Source: Xanthobacteraceae bacterium
GTDB lineage: Bacteria; Pseudomonadota; Alphaproteobacteria; Rhizobiales; Xanthobacteraceae
Length of the DNA: 32,126 nt
NCBI GenBank assembly: GCA_030041005.1
Contig: JASHOR010000003.1
Location: 1 to 32,126, forward strand
Reading direction: 5' to 3'
This document shows, in pieces, positions 10,565-18,628 of this stretch. A program made the position numbers and the translations under genes. The notes under the pieces are model-generated. The model worked only from the letters and a program-made list of their open reading frames with translations. It had not been told where the DNA came from and ran no database searches. Every line of letters starts with the position of its first letter. Positions within the stretch are counted from its first letter, which is position 1.

Positions 10565-12152
10565 AGGCCAGGATCAAGAGGCCCACGCAGAACCATACCG
10601 CCTGCCAATTGGCGAAACTCTCGTTGAAAACGATGTAGATTGCCGCCGCCGCGAGCAGCGCCGCCGCCACCCGCTCTGCGATTGCCGGCGATCCGGCGGG
10701 ACGGCGCGCCGACCACAGCAACACCAAAAAAGGCGCAACGGCAGCGCATATCGGAGCGAACGGAATGTCCCGATAGCGCGGATCGAACACGAGCCCGAGA
10801 CCGGTCTGTGCCGATAGGAGAAAGAGGGCAATAAAAATCACGCCAAGCGCGACATCCAACGCATCGAGGCGCAGTCCGGTGCGGCCGAGCAATGCGGAAA
10901 AGCTCGGCAACGGCCGGTGCTTCGCGCAAGCCACCGCGCAGACGATCGGAGCCGCGGCCGCAACGAGTGCAAAAGATATGGAGCGCAACCAGCCTCCCGC
11001 ACTGAAGCTCTCGGCGGGTATTGCCTCGGCAGTCCAACCCACCAGGACGGCCGGAGGAAAGGCAAGCGCGCCGATCCTCCACCAGAAGGAGCTTGGCGGC
11101 GCTTTGTTACGGGCACCGAAAAGGGCGCCGCCGAACGTCAAGGCCGCCAGCAGGACGCCTGCCAGGACGTTGATGCGCCATAATGGATGGTTGGATACCG
11201 CATCGCCGGAGAGGCTGAATTTCGGCCCGCCAGCGCTACGGTCAAAGATACCCCATTGCCCGCCAACGGTGCCCTCAAGCCATCGTTTCCACGGCTGATC
11301 GAACGCTTCGATCACATTGACGTTGAAATGCTCACGCTGAGCCAGCGCCAGCGTTTCATCGATTGCACGTTCCTGATTGGACGGCGACGGCAGGGCGCCT
11401 TCGCGCATGCGGCCGGCGCTCGGCCAGCCGAACTCGCCGATAAGGATGTCCTTGCCCGGGAAGGCGGCAGCCACCCGGGCGCGAATGGAGGCAACATGCG
11501 CAACAGCGCGATCGGCGGCGATCGGGAAATCTTCCCAATAGGGCAGGACATGGATCGTGACGAAGTCGACCGCGTTCGCGACCTCCGGATTGCGCAGCCA
11601 GAATTCCCACACGTCGGCGTATGTGACCGGCTCCGTCACCTCTGCCTTGACGCTTCGAATCGTGGCGATCAGGTTGCCGACGGACAGATCGCCGCGCAGC
11701 AAGACCTCATTGCCGACGACGATCGCCGTAATCACGTCGCGATATTTGTTGGCCAGTCGAACGCCGGTCGCGATCTCCTGCCGGTTCTTCTCCACGTCGC
11801 CGGAGAGCCAAAGCCCGAACAATACCTTCAACCCATATCGGCGCGCGGCTTCGAGGATGGCGGCGCCTCCGTCATGGACTGCGTAGGTGCGCACGCAATT
11901 GCTGTATTTTGCGATCAGTGCGAGATCGTGGTCGATCTGCCTCGCATGGATTTGGGTTCCCTCAACCAACGGGTCCTGATCGTCGCGGTATGGCGCGTAG
12001 GAGACGCAGTAGAGCTTTCCGTCCGACCCCAATCCGGATGGCAGCCGAACCGGCGCGCCCAGCCACCACCACATGACGCCGGCGGCCAGCGCAGTAAGCG
12101 CGAACGGCGCCAGCGCCGAGCCTATCCCGTATCGGTCCGCCGATCGAAACAC
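10530..12152 (-). CDS. ndvC: NdvC-like membrane beta-glucanosyltransferase (GH17 domain plus C-terminal membrane domain)
   Basis: 540 residues. One N-terminal membrane segment (LAPFALTALAAGVMWWWLG, about 14-32) is followed by a GH17 domain over about 45-310. The two GH17 glutamates are visible: the acid/base in VVGNEVLLRG (E149) and the nucleophile in IGEFGWPSAG (E240). The remaining ~220 residues form about seven membrane segments. This length and architecture match Bradyrhizobium NdvC, which is needed for beta-1,6 linkages in cyclic beta-(1,3),(1,6)-glucan and resembles yeast glucanosyltransferases. The start is a GTG with no strong ribosome binding site, so the N-terminus is not certain. 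It is divergent from the small exported protein and ndvB. Its 3' end overlaps the neighbouring small membrane gene. Confidence 0.85.
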   Translation of the reverse strand: MFRSADRYGIGSALAPFALTALAAGVMWWWLGAPVRLPSGLGSDGKLYCVSYAPYRDDQDPLVEGTQIHARQIDHDLALIAKYSNCVRTYAVHDGGAAILEAARRYGLKVLFGLWLSGDVEKNRQEIATGVRLANKYRDVITAIVVGNEVLLRGDLSVGNLIATIRSVKAEVTEPVTYADVWEFWLRNPEVANAVDFVTIHVLPYWEDFPIAADRAVAHVASIRARVAAAFPGKDILIGEFGWPSAGRMREGALPSPSNQERAIDETLALAQREHFNVNVIEAFDQPWKRWLEGTVGGQWGIFDRSAGGPKFSLSGDAVSNHPLWRINVLAGVLLAALTFGGALFGARNKAPPSSFWWRIGALAFPPAVLVGWTAEAIPAESFSAGGWLRSISFALVAAAAPIVCAVACAKHRPLPSFSALLGRTGLRLDALDVALGVIFIALFLLSAQTGLGLVFDPRYRDIPFAPICAAVAPFLVLLWSARRPAGSPAIAERVAAALLAAAAIYIVFNESFANWQAVWFCVGLLILAFILASAQDAPS

Positions 12153-12186
12153 GCGATCGAATTAATCTTGAAGCGCGGCTCGTGCC

Positions 12187-12228
12187 AAGCCTGTTGTGGC
12201 AAGTCTGTTGTGGCAAGTCTGTTGTGCC
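12187..12228. repeat. Three tandem copies of a 14-bp unit
   Basis: The unit AAGTCTGTTGTGGC occurs three times in a row with one or two mismatches (AAGCCTGTTGTGGC, AAGTCTGTTGTGGC, AAGTCTGTTGTGCC). It lies just upstream of the ndvC start in the ndvC/ndvB-side divergent region. A further AAGTCTG occurs a little downstream. Replication slippage is the simplest origin. Confidence 0.85.
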
Positions 12229-12349
12229 GATCTGTCATGCCAAGTCTGCCGATGCGCAAAGCATGAGCGTCGTACGCGCTGGACAAACGTGTCGGCTTGG
12301 TTTGTTGTCGGGAAGTCCACGACTGTTTCGCCCTACTTGCGGCTTAATC

Positions 12350-12371
12350 TCATGGCCGAGTCATGGCCGAG
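12350..12371. repeat. Perfect 11-bp tandem duplication
   Basis: TCATGGCCGAG is present twice head to tail in the same intergenic region as the 14-bp triplication. No function is apparent. Confidence 0.85.
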
Positions 12372-12431
12372 GTAACGCCGTTGTGAACGCCTCGCTTCCC
12401 GGCTCTTTTGCAAGCCAAGCCCGCTGTACCC

Positions 12432-12920
12432 ATGCTTCATCGCCTCCTTCGCGCCGTGGGCGGACCACCCGCCGCCGCCGTTTTCCTTGCCGCGGTCCTG
12501 GCTGGGCCGGCGCTTCCGGTTCAAGCTCAAACTTCCAGCCCCAGACCTGCCGACAAGAGCACTGCGACCGGCCAGCCGTCTGGGCAGAAGCTCGACGAGT
12601 ACACGGAAATTCAACGTGAGGTCAGCGGTCCTGCCGGCAATCCGGAATGCGTCTGGCTCGGGCGCCGCGTCGTCAGCCTGCTTTGGCGTGACGACCTGGA
12701 GACCGCCTTTCGGCATCTTGATCTTTACGACCGCTTCGGCTGCCCGGCCGGCCACATCCAGGCGGCATTCCGCTGCCTTATCCTGCACGCCAGCAGTATC
12801 GATCCGAAGGCACCCGACAGCCTGAATGGACGTGTCGAGGCCTGTTGGATCAATCCATCGGAGCCGGCACCAGCGGCCCCGGCAGCATCCGCGGCCCCCG
12901 GCCAGAAAGCCGGCCGATAG
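12432..12920 (+). CDS. Small exported protein of the beta-glucan locus
   Basis: 162 residues starting MLHRLLRAVGG. A signal peptide (hydrophobic core AAAVFLAAVLAGPALPV, cleavage likely after QA near residue 34) directs it to the periplasm. The mature part has a short conserved-looking core (ECVWLGRRVVSLLWRDDLET, then HLDLYDRFGCP and AFRCL) with four cysteines that could form disulfides, and a Pro/Ala-rich C-terminal tail. Proteins of this type beside ndvB are often named beta-1-3, beta-1-6-glucan biosynthesis protein (recalled annotation). By position it corresponds to the accessory gene between ndvC and ndvB in Bradyrhizobium (ndvD), but I cannot confirm homology. A TTG eight codons upstream is an alternative start. 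Confidence 0.75.
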   Translation: MLHRLLRAVGGPPAAAVFLAAVLAGPALPVQAQTSSPRPADKSTATGQPSGQKLDEYTEIQREVSGPAGNPECVWLGRRVVSLLWRDDLETAFRHLDLYDRFGCPAGHIQAAFRCLILHASSIDPKAPDSLNGRVEACWINPSEPAPAAPAASAAPGQKAGR

Positions 12921-12963
12921 GTTCCGTCCGACCGCGTCGCGCGCCAAAATTCCGTGTGTTGTC

Positions 12964-12992
12964 TTGAATTTGCCATGCCTGCCCGCTACATA
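12964..12992 (+). promoter_or_regulatory. Candidate sigma-70 type promoter for ndvB
   Basis: TTGAAT, a 17-bp spacer, then TACATA, about 85 bp upstream of the ndvB ATG. Found by eye; not tested. Confidence 0.4.
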
Positions 12993-13020
12993 ACGTCGCG
13001 CCGCTCGTTACGACAAAAAT

Positions 13021-13041
13021 CGAACCTTGGGGACAGGTTCG
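13021..13041 (+). promoter_or_regulatory. Small hairpin in the predicted ndvB leader
   Basis: CGAACC and GGTTCG form a perfect 6-bp stem with a 9-nt loop, between the candidate promoter and the ATG. It could affect leader structure, but six pairs may be chance. Confidence 0.3.
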
Positions 13042-13077
13042 GGCCCGTGCCCTTCGCCCCGCGTGGTTGAAAATCCG

Positions 13078-15735
13078 ATGCGCACCGTCGCTGCCGTGCT
13101 CGCGCTTGTCACGTGCGTGCATGCCGGGCTGTGGGCTCTCCTCCGAACCCAAGTCACGGCTCCCGACGTCAAGGGCCAGCTCGCGAGCGTTTCCTATTCG
13201 CCATTTGCACGATCCGACAATCCAGACCATGGCGCACGGCCGACCGCGGCGCAGATCCGCGCCGATCTCAAGGCCATCGCGCCCTATACGAAAGCCATCC
13301 GCACCTATTCGGCGACCAACGGCGCCGAACTCATTCCGCCGATCGCCGCCAAACTCGGCCTGAAAGTCACCGTCGGGGCGTGGATCGGCAAGGACAAGGC
13401 GCGTAATGAGCGCGAAATCAAGTCGGCGATCAATCTGGCCCGCCACAACAGCAACGTCGACGCCATCATAGTGGGAAACGAAACGATCTATCGCGGCGAC
13501 CAGACGATCGATCACCTGATTTCCCTGATCAAACGGGTCAAGCGATCAAGCCCGGTCCCTGTCACCACAGGCGAAATCGGTTCGGTGTGGCTCGAGCATC
13601 CCGAACTCGCCTCCGCGGTCGATTTCGTCGCCGCACACGTCCTGCCGTATTGGAACGGCATCGAGGCGTCGCAGGCGACCGATTACACGATCGAGTTTTA
13701 CGACAAGTTGCGCCGCGCGCTGCCCGGCAAGCGGATCGTCATCGCCGAGTTCGGCTGGCCGAGCGCCGGCTACAACATGCATGCCGCCAATCCAGGCCGC
13801 ATCGAGCAGGCCATGGTGTTGCGCGATTTCGTATCGGCCGCTGAGGCTTACGGCATCGACTACAACATTGTCGAGGGTATCGACCAGCCGTGGAAAACGT
13901 CCGAAGGCGGCGTGGGACCCTATTGGGGTATCTTCAACGCCGAGCGTCAAGCGAAGTTCTCCTGGACCGGACCGATCACCGACCCGGACTATTTCAAGCG
14001 CGCGACGCTTGCGGTCCTCCTTGGCTTCCTTTTGTCGTTACCGATCCTGGCCTTGGCCGGCGCGACCGTCCCACAAGCGTTCATGCTCGCGGTATCCGCA
14101 AACCTCGCGGGCGCATGGTTCGCCGCCGTCGTCGATTTCTGGAAGGGTCATTATTTTGTACCTGGAGCGGCCTTTGCCCTCGGACTGGGAGTCCTGCTGC
14201 TGGTGCCCCTCGTCGCCATTGCGCTGACGCGCATGGAGGAGATCGCGGCCATCGCATTCGGGCGGCTGCCGCGCCGGCTTGGCATGGCCGCGGCCCATGT
14301 CGCGGCCCATTCCGCCGGCAATTTCGCGCCGAAAGTGTCCATCCACATTCCGGCCTGCTGCGAGCCGCCGGAGATGCTCAAGGCCACTCTCGATAGCGTT
14401 GCCCGGCTCGATTATCCCAATCTCGAGTGCGTCTTGGTGATCAACAACACGCCGGATCCGAGTTTCTGGCGACCGGTCGAAGATCATTGTCGCAGGCTTG
14501 GCGAGCGTTTCAAATTCCTCAGGGTTGACGATCTGGTAGGCTACAAGGCAGGCGCGCTGCGGCTGGCGCTGGCGCATACCGCCGCCGACGCGGAAATCAT
14601 CGGCGTCGTCGATGCCGACTACGTCGTCGAGCCGAACTGGCTCAAGGATCTGGTCCCGCTATTCGCCGACACCAGGGTCGGTCTGGTGCAATCGCCGCAG
14701 GATCACCGCGACGGCAACCGATCGCTGATGCACCGCGCCATGAATGCCGAATACGCGGGTTTCTTCGATATCGGAATGGTGCAGCGTAACGAGTTCAACG
14801 CCATTATTGTTCATGGCACGATGTGCCTCGTCCGCCGCGGCGCGATCGAAGCCGCCGGCGGCTGGTCGAGCGACACGATTGTCGAAGACTCCGATCTTGG
14901 CCTCACGGTTCTCGAGCAAGGTTGGATTTCTCACTACACCAACCGACGTTACGGCTACGGCCTGCTTCCGGACACGTTCCAGGCCTACATCCGGCAACGG
15001 CACCGTTGGGCCTTTGGCGGATTGCAGATTTTGCGCAAGCATTGGCGGCGCCTGTTGCCCGGCGCCGAGGGTCTTTCGCGCGAGCAGAAGCGTGAATATG
15101 GCCTAGGCTGGCTCAACTGGCTGGGCGCCGAGAGCATCGGCGTGGCCGTCGCCCTGCTCAATATCATGTGGGTGCCATTTGTCGCCTTTGCCGACATTGC
15201 GGTGCCCGATCGCATTCTCACCGTCCCGATCCTTGCGGCTTTCGCGGTCTCGGTCGGGCACTTCGTTGTTCTCTACCGTCTGCGCGTGCGCGCATCACCT
15301 GGAGAAATGCTCGGCGCCGTCTGTGCAGCCATGTCTGTGCAATGGACGGTTGCGCGCGCGGTGGGCATCGGACTCGTCAGAGAGCGTTTGCCGTTCCTGC
15401 GCACGGCCAAGGGCGGCGCGACCCGCCAGGGTCCGGATTTCCCGGCTTTCTGGGAAGCTGTCATCGCCGGGCTGTTGCTTGTGGGGGCGATTGTCCTGGT
15501 CGTCACCAACGTCAAGGACGTGCGTGAGATCAACATTTTCGCGGTGGTGCTCGTGGTGCAGAGCCTGCCCTTCCTGGCGGCTGTCCTGATCGCTGGCTTC
15601 GAGAACACGCGCCTCAACAGCTTCGCCTTCTGGCACGCCCTCACCGGTAAGATCGCGGTTCTGCTGCGACAGCTCAAGGCCATCGCCGGAGCGCGAAAAG
15701 TGGGGACCAAGAATGGTATCGAGGCGGCGCAGTGA
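13078..15735 (+). CDS. ndvB: NdvB-like bifunctional glucan synthase (GH17 plus GT2 glycosyltransferase)
   Basis: 885 residues in the inner membrane, the expected maker of cyclic beta-(1,3),(1,6)-glucan from UDP-glucose, used for osmoadaptation and host interaction in Bradyrhizobium. After an N-terminal anchor (about 2-20) comes a GH17 domain with VGNETIYRG (acid/base E135) and IAEFGWPSAG (nucleophile E224), then membrane segments (about 305-385) and a GT2 synthase domain. The latter shows the DxD motif DAD at 512-514, ED at 603-604 and QRHRW at 640-644, the set expected of a processive synthase. More membrane segments follow. The ATG at 13078 begins MRTVAAVLAL; an upstream in-frame start at 13027 gives an unconvincing extension. 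Size fits the ~100 kDa NdvB of Bradyrhizobium. It shares the GH17 module with the divergent ndvC. Confidence 0.9.
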   Translation: MRTVAAVLALVTCVHAGLWALLRTQVTAPDVKGQLASVSYSPFARSDNPDHGARPTAAQIRADLKAIAPYTKAIRTYSATNGAELIPPIAAKLGLKVTVGAWIGKDKARNEREIKSAINLARHNSNVDAIIVGNETIYRGDQTIDHLISLIKRVKRSSPVPVTTGEIGSVWLEHPELASAVDFVAAHVLPYWNGIEASQATDYTIEFYDKLRRALPGKRIVIAEFGWPSAGYNMHAANPGRIEQAMVLRDFVSAAEAYGIDYNIVEGIDQPWKTSEGGVGPYWGIFNAERQAKFSWTGPITDPDYFKRATLAVLLGFLLSLPILALAGATVPQAFMLAVSANLAGAWFAAVVDFWKGHYFVPGAAFALGLGVLLLVPLVAIALTRMEEIAAIAFGRLPRRLGMAAAHVAAHSAGNFAPKVSIHIPACCEPPEMLKATLDSVARLDYPNLECVLVINNTPDPSFWRPVEDHCRRLGERFKFLRVDDLVGYKAGALRLALAHTAADAEIIGVVDADYVVEPNWLKDLVPLFADTRVGLVQSPQDHRDGNRSLMHRAMNAEYAGFFDIGMVQRNEFNAIIVHGTMCLVRRGAIEAAGGWSSDTIVEDSDLGLTVLEQGWISHYTNRRYGYGLLPDTFQAYIRQRHRWAFGGLQILRKHWRRLLPGAEGLSREQKREYGLGWLNWLGAESIGVAVALLNIMWVPFVAFADIAVPDRILTVPILAAFAVSVGHFVVLYRLRVRASPGEMLGAVCAAMSVQWTVARAVGIGLVRERLPFLRTAKGGATRQGPDFPAFWEAVIAGLLLVGAIVLVVTNVKDVREINIFAVVLVVQSLPFLAAVLIAGFENTRLNSFAFWHALTGKIAVLLRQLKAIAGARKVGTKNGIEAAQ

Positions 15736-15780
15736 CCCTTGCGCGTCAGCGCAGGTCGCCAGCGTTCTTGCGCGGCCCAG

Positions 15781-16941
15781 CTATCCGGCGAGCGCGGTCT
15801 CGACGAGCCGAACCCAATACGAGATTCCGGCGGGAATGACCTCATCGTTGAAATTGTAGGCCGGGTGATGCAACCCGGCGCTGTCGCCGTTGCCGACGAA
15901 GATGAAGGCACCAGGACGCTCTGCCAGCATGAAGGCAAAATCCTCGGCGCCCATCACCGGCGCGAAGTCGGTGTCCACGCGGTCTCCGCCGGCAATCTCG
16001 CGCGCGACCGCCGAGGCAAACGCGGTCTGTCGTTCGTAGTTGATCAGCACCGGATAGCCGTTCGTGTAAGTGATCCCGGCCTTGGCGCCATAAAGTCGCG
16101 CCGTCCCTTCGACCACCTCCGGCACGCGCTTCTGCAAAAGGCTGCGCACCTCGGCCGTCAGCGCGCGCGCCGTGCCGCGCAGTTGCGCATGCTGCGGAAT
16201 AACGTTGTCGGTATGGCCGGCCTGGAACATGCAGATCGAAACAACGGCGGATTCGAGCGGATCAACGTTGCGCGCCACGATCGATTGCAATTGGTTGACG
16301 ATCTGCGCACCGACGAGGATGGTATCGACGCACAGATGCGGCCTGGCCGCATGACCGCCTTTGCCTTCGAGGTCGATCGTGATGTGGTCCGCGGAGGCCA
16401 TCATCGGGCCCGAACGAATGGCAAATTCGCCGAGGGGAAGGCCCGGATAATTGTGCATCCCGTAAACTTCCTCGATGGCGAAACGCGGGATCAGCCCGTC
16501 CTTCACCATCGCCAAGGCGCCTGCTCCGCCCTCCTCCGCGGGTTGGAAAATGACGACGGCGGTGCCGGCAAAATTGCGGGTTTCGGCAAGATATTTGGCC
16601 GCTCCGAGCAGCATCGCGGTGTGGCCGTCATGACCGCAGGCATGCATTCTGCCGGGGACGGTGGATTGATACGGCAATCCGGTTTCCTCATTGAGCGGCA
16701 GCGCGTCCATATCGGCGCGCAGACCGATTGCCTTGCCCGCCCTGCGGCCGCGAATGACCCCGACCACGCCGGTTTGACCGATCCCGGATACGACTTCGTC
16801 GCAGCCGAAACACTTGAGCTTGTCGGCCACGAGCGCCGCCGTGCGGTGCACCTCGTAGCGCAGTTCCGGGTGGGCGTGGATGTCGCGCCGCCACTCGGCG
16901 ATTTCGGGCTGCAGGTCGGCAACACGATTGACGATCGGCAT
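15781..16941 (-). CDS. M20 family metallo-amidohydrolase (hippurate hydrolase-like)
   Basis: 386 residues of the M20D amidohydrolase family (HipO, IAA-amino-acid hydrolase, N-acyl-amino-acid deacetylases), cytoplasmic and using two metal ions. Ligand and catalytic motifs are present: IHAHPELRYEV near residue 20, GLRADMDALPL near 70, HACGHDGHTAMLLGAA near 98-113, IFQPAEEGGAGA with the catalytic Glu pair near 132, GHAARPH near 187, and MGAEDFAFM near the C-terminus. The frame runs upstream to 17109, but the ATG at 16941 (MPIVNR) matches the family start and has GAGG about 10 nt upstream. The substrate cannot be told from sequence. It converges on ndvB and lies upstream of, and opposite to, tRNA-Lys. 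Confidence 0.92.
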   Translation of the reverse strand: MPIVNRVADLQPEIAEWRRDIHAHPELRYEVHRTAALVADKLKCFGCDEVVSGIGQTGVVGVIRGRRAGKAIGLRADMDALPLNEETGLPYQSTVPGRMHACGHDGHTAMLLGAAKYLAETRNFAGTAVVIFQPAEEGGAGALAMVKDGLIPRFAIEEVYGMHNYPGLPLGEFAIRSGPMMASADHITIDLEGKGGHAARPHLCVDTILVGAQIVNQLQSIVARNVDPLESAVVSICMFQAGHTDNVIPQHAQLRGTARALTAEVRSLLQKRVPEVVEGTARLYGAKAGITYTNGYPVLINYERQTAFASAVAREIAGGDRVDTDFAPVMGAEDFAFMLAERPGAFIFVGNGDSAGLHHPAYNFNDEVIPAGISYWVRLVETALAG

Positions 16942-17179
16942 GGAGGGGTCCTCGCAAAGAAGCATCCGGCAGAGCTGACACAGTCTAGCAAAGCCGGCTG
17001 AGCCTTGCGACGATCCTGCTCCGTTTGCGCGCCGGCGGATTTCGAGCGACGATCGAGGCAAGCCCCGGCCAGCGCCATATAGCCCAGCAAGACGGCGTTT
17101 GCTTCGCAACCGCCCAATCTGATACCAGAGGGCCGCCGCGGCGGGTGGTTTCCGCTTGCGCAGAGCACGAATTATTCGT

Positions 17180-17255
17180 GAGCCCGTAGCTCAGTCGGTA
17201 GAGCACGTGACTTTTAATCACGGGGTCGTGGGTTCAAGTCCCACCGGGCTCACCA
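17180..17255 (+). tRNA. tRNA-Lys (anticodon TTT)
   Basis: A 76-nt cloverleaf including an encoded CCA. Acceptor stem GAGCCCG pairs with CGGGCTC. The D arm is GCTCAGTCGGTAGAGC, the anticodon arm CGTGA-CTTTTAA-TCACG, and the T arm GTGGG-TTCAAGT-CCCAC. The loop reads TTT as anticodon. Confidence 0.97.
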
Positions 17256-17276
17256 ATGACCCGCTTGTCCGGCCCG

Positions 17277-17394
17277 GAGACATGGGTGACGGAACGTACC
17301 TAAGAGATGGGTGACAATCTCGTGCCGGACCGATTGTCGACGGTCTGCAAAGTCCTCTGCTCCAGGTCGATATGACCGAGATCATGGTGCATGA
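17277..17394 (-). mobile_element. Possible insertion-sequence remnant just 3' of tRNA-Lys
   Basis: Within about 25 bp of the tRNA end there are two copies of an ATGGGTGAC box (GACATGGGTGAC at 17279-17290 and GAGATGGGTGAC at 17304-17315). A minus-strand frame then closes at 17300 with the peptide tail HHDLGHIDLEQRTLQTVDN. Both remind me of the end of an integrase-type transposase gene and its flank (IS481-like), but this is memory and not a search. Nothing else in the 17256-17492 gap is recognised. Confidence 0.3.
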
Positions 17395-17492
17395 AGCGCC
17401 GACTTCCGGCTTGGCGACTTGCCCACGGCCCCGCCCCGATTGCCACACCACCCGCGCATTCGTAAGCTTTGCGAAGCACGAAGGACAATACC

Positions 17493-18626
17493 ATGGATGC
17501 AACGACAACTGCGCCGGAAGAACGCCACAGGACCAACCCGGTCTTCAACGGTCGAAAACTGAAACTCGGCACGTTCGGGACCAATCTCGACCGCGGTTGC
17601 GCCATATCGACCATTGACGGGGTCCTCGAAATCAATTGGCCGAACACCCTCGAGTTGGCACGCACCTCTGAAGAGATGGAGTTCGAGGCGCTGGTACCGA
17701 TCGGACGCTGGCACGGATTCGGCGGCGTCACCAACTTCAACGGCCCGGGCTTCGAATGCTTCTCCTGGGCGGCCGCCATCGGGGCTTCGACGCATTATTC
17801 CGGCATCTTCGCCACCTCGCACGTGCCGACCATCCATCCGGTGATGGCGGCCAAGCAGGCCACCACCGTCGACCACGTCACCGGCGGCCGGTTTGCCCTC
17901 AACATCGTGACGGGTTGGAACCGACCCGAGATCGAGATGTTCGGCACGCCACTGATGGAGCACAATGACCGCTACGAGTGCGCCGCCGAGTGGCTGCATA
18001 TCCTCAAGGAGCTATGGACGCGCGACGAGCCGTTCAATTTTGAAGGACGCTTTTACACGATTAAGAAAGGCTATCTCCAACCCAAGCCGATCCAAAGGCC
18101 GTTTCCCGCTGTGATGAACGCCGGCGGTTCGGAAAAGGGTCAGCATTTTGCCGCCAAATATTGCGACATGGTCTACGTCGTGTTCGGCTCGCATGACTTC
18201 GACGATTGCAAGGCGAAGGTCGACTCCTACCGGCAACTGGCGCGCAAGGAATATGGGCGCGAGATTCAGGTGTGGAGCTACGCCTATGTCGTTCAGGCAG
18301 AAACCGAAAAGGAGGCACAAAGCTATTTCGAGGAGTACGTGCAGAAGAAAGGCGATTGGGAAGCGGTCACCAATCTGGTCGAGACCATGATCGCCAACGC
18401 CAAGACGCTGCCGCCGCCGGTGCTCGCCGAAATGAAGAAGCATTTCATCGCCGGCTGGGGCGGCTATCCGCTGATCGGTACGCCCGAGCAGATCACCGAC
18501 GGCCTTGTGCGCATGTCAAAGATGGGCCTCGACGGCACGCTCCTGAACTGGCCGCGCTACATCGAGGATCAACGCTGGTTCCGCGATCACGTCTATCCGT
18601 TGGTCCAGCAGGCCGGGCTGCGTTGA
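17493..18626 (+). CDS. LLM-class flavin-dependent monooxygenase (SfnG/RutA-like)
   Basis: 377 residues of the bacterial luciferase-like superfamily, which uses reduced FMN and O2 to oxidise small molecules. Visible signatures are GRWHGFGGVTNFNGPGFE near 74-91, NIVTGWNRPEI near 139-149, HNDRYECAAEWL, and FEGRFYTIKKGYLQPKPIQR followed by NAGGSEKGQ. These match the subgroup of dimethylsulfone monooxygenase SfnG and pyrimidine oxygenase RutA better than alkanal luciferases. GAAGGAC lies upstream of the ATG at 17493. It converges, 2 bp apart, on an acyl-CoA-dehydrogenase-like flavoprotein, with an ABC importer beyond it, so a shared substrate is likely. The substrate itself is not determinable, and no flavin reductase is visible nearby. 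Confidence 0.88.
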   Translation: MDATTTAPEERHRTNPVFNGRKLKLGTFGTNLDRGCAISTIDGVLEINWPNTLELARTSEEMEFEALVPIGRWHGFGGVTNFNGPGFECFSWAAAIGASTHYSGIFATSHVPTIHPVMAAKQATTVDHVTGGRFALNIVTGWNRPEIEMFGTPLMEHNDRYECAAEWLHILKELWTRDEPFNFEGRFYTIKKGYLQPKPIQRPFPAVMNAGGSEKGQHFAAKYCDMVYVVFGSHDFDDCKAKVDSYRQLARKEYGREIQVWSYAYVVQAETEKEAQSYFEEYVQKKGDWEAVTNLVETMIANAKTLPPPVLAEMKKHFIAGWGGYPLIGTPEQITDGLVRMSKMGLDGTLLNWPRYIEDQRWFRDHVYPLVQQAGLR

Positions 18627-18628
18627 CA

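Noticed and set aside
12187-12228. CRISPR array
   Set aside because: The 14-bp units are directly adjacent, without spacers, and no cas genes are present in the window.
15690-15725. Rhizobial CGAAAAGTGG-type repeat inside the ndvB 3' end
   Set aside because: Only about a dozen bases match the remembered motif and there is no palindrome, so chance is likely.
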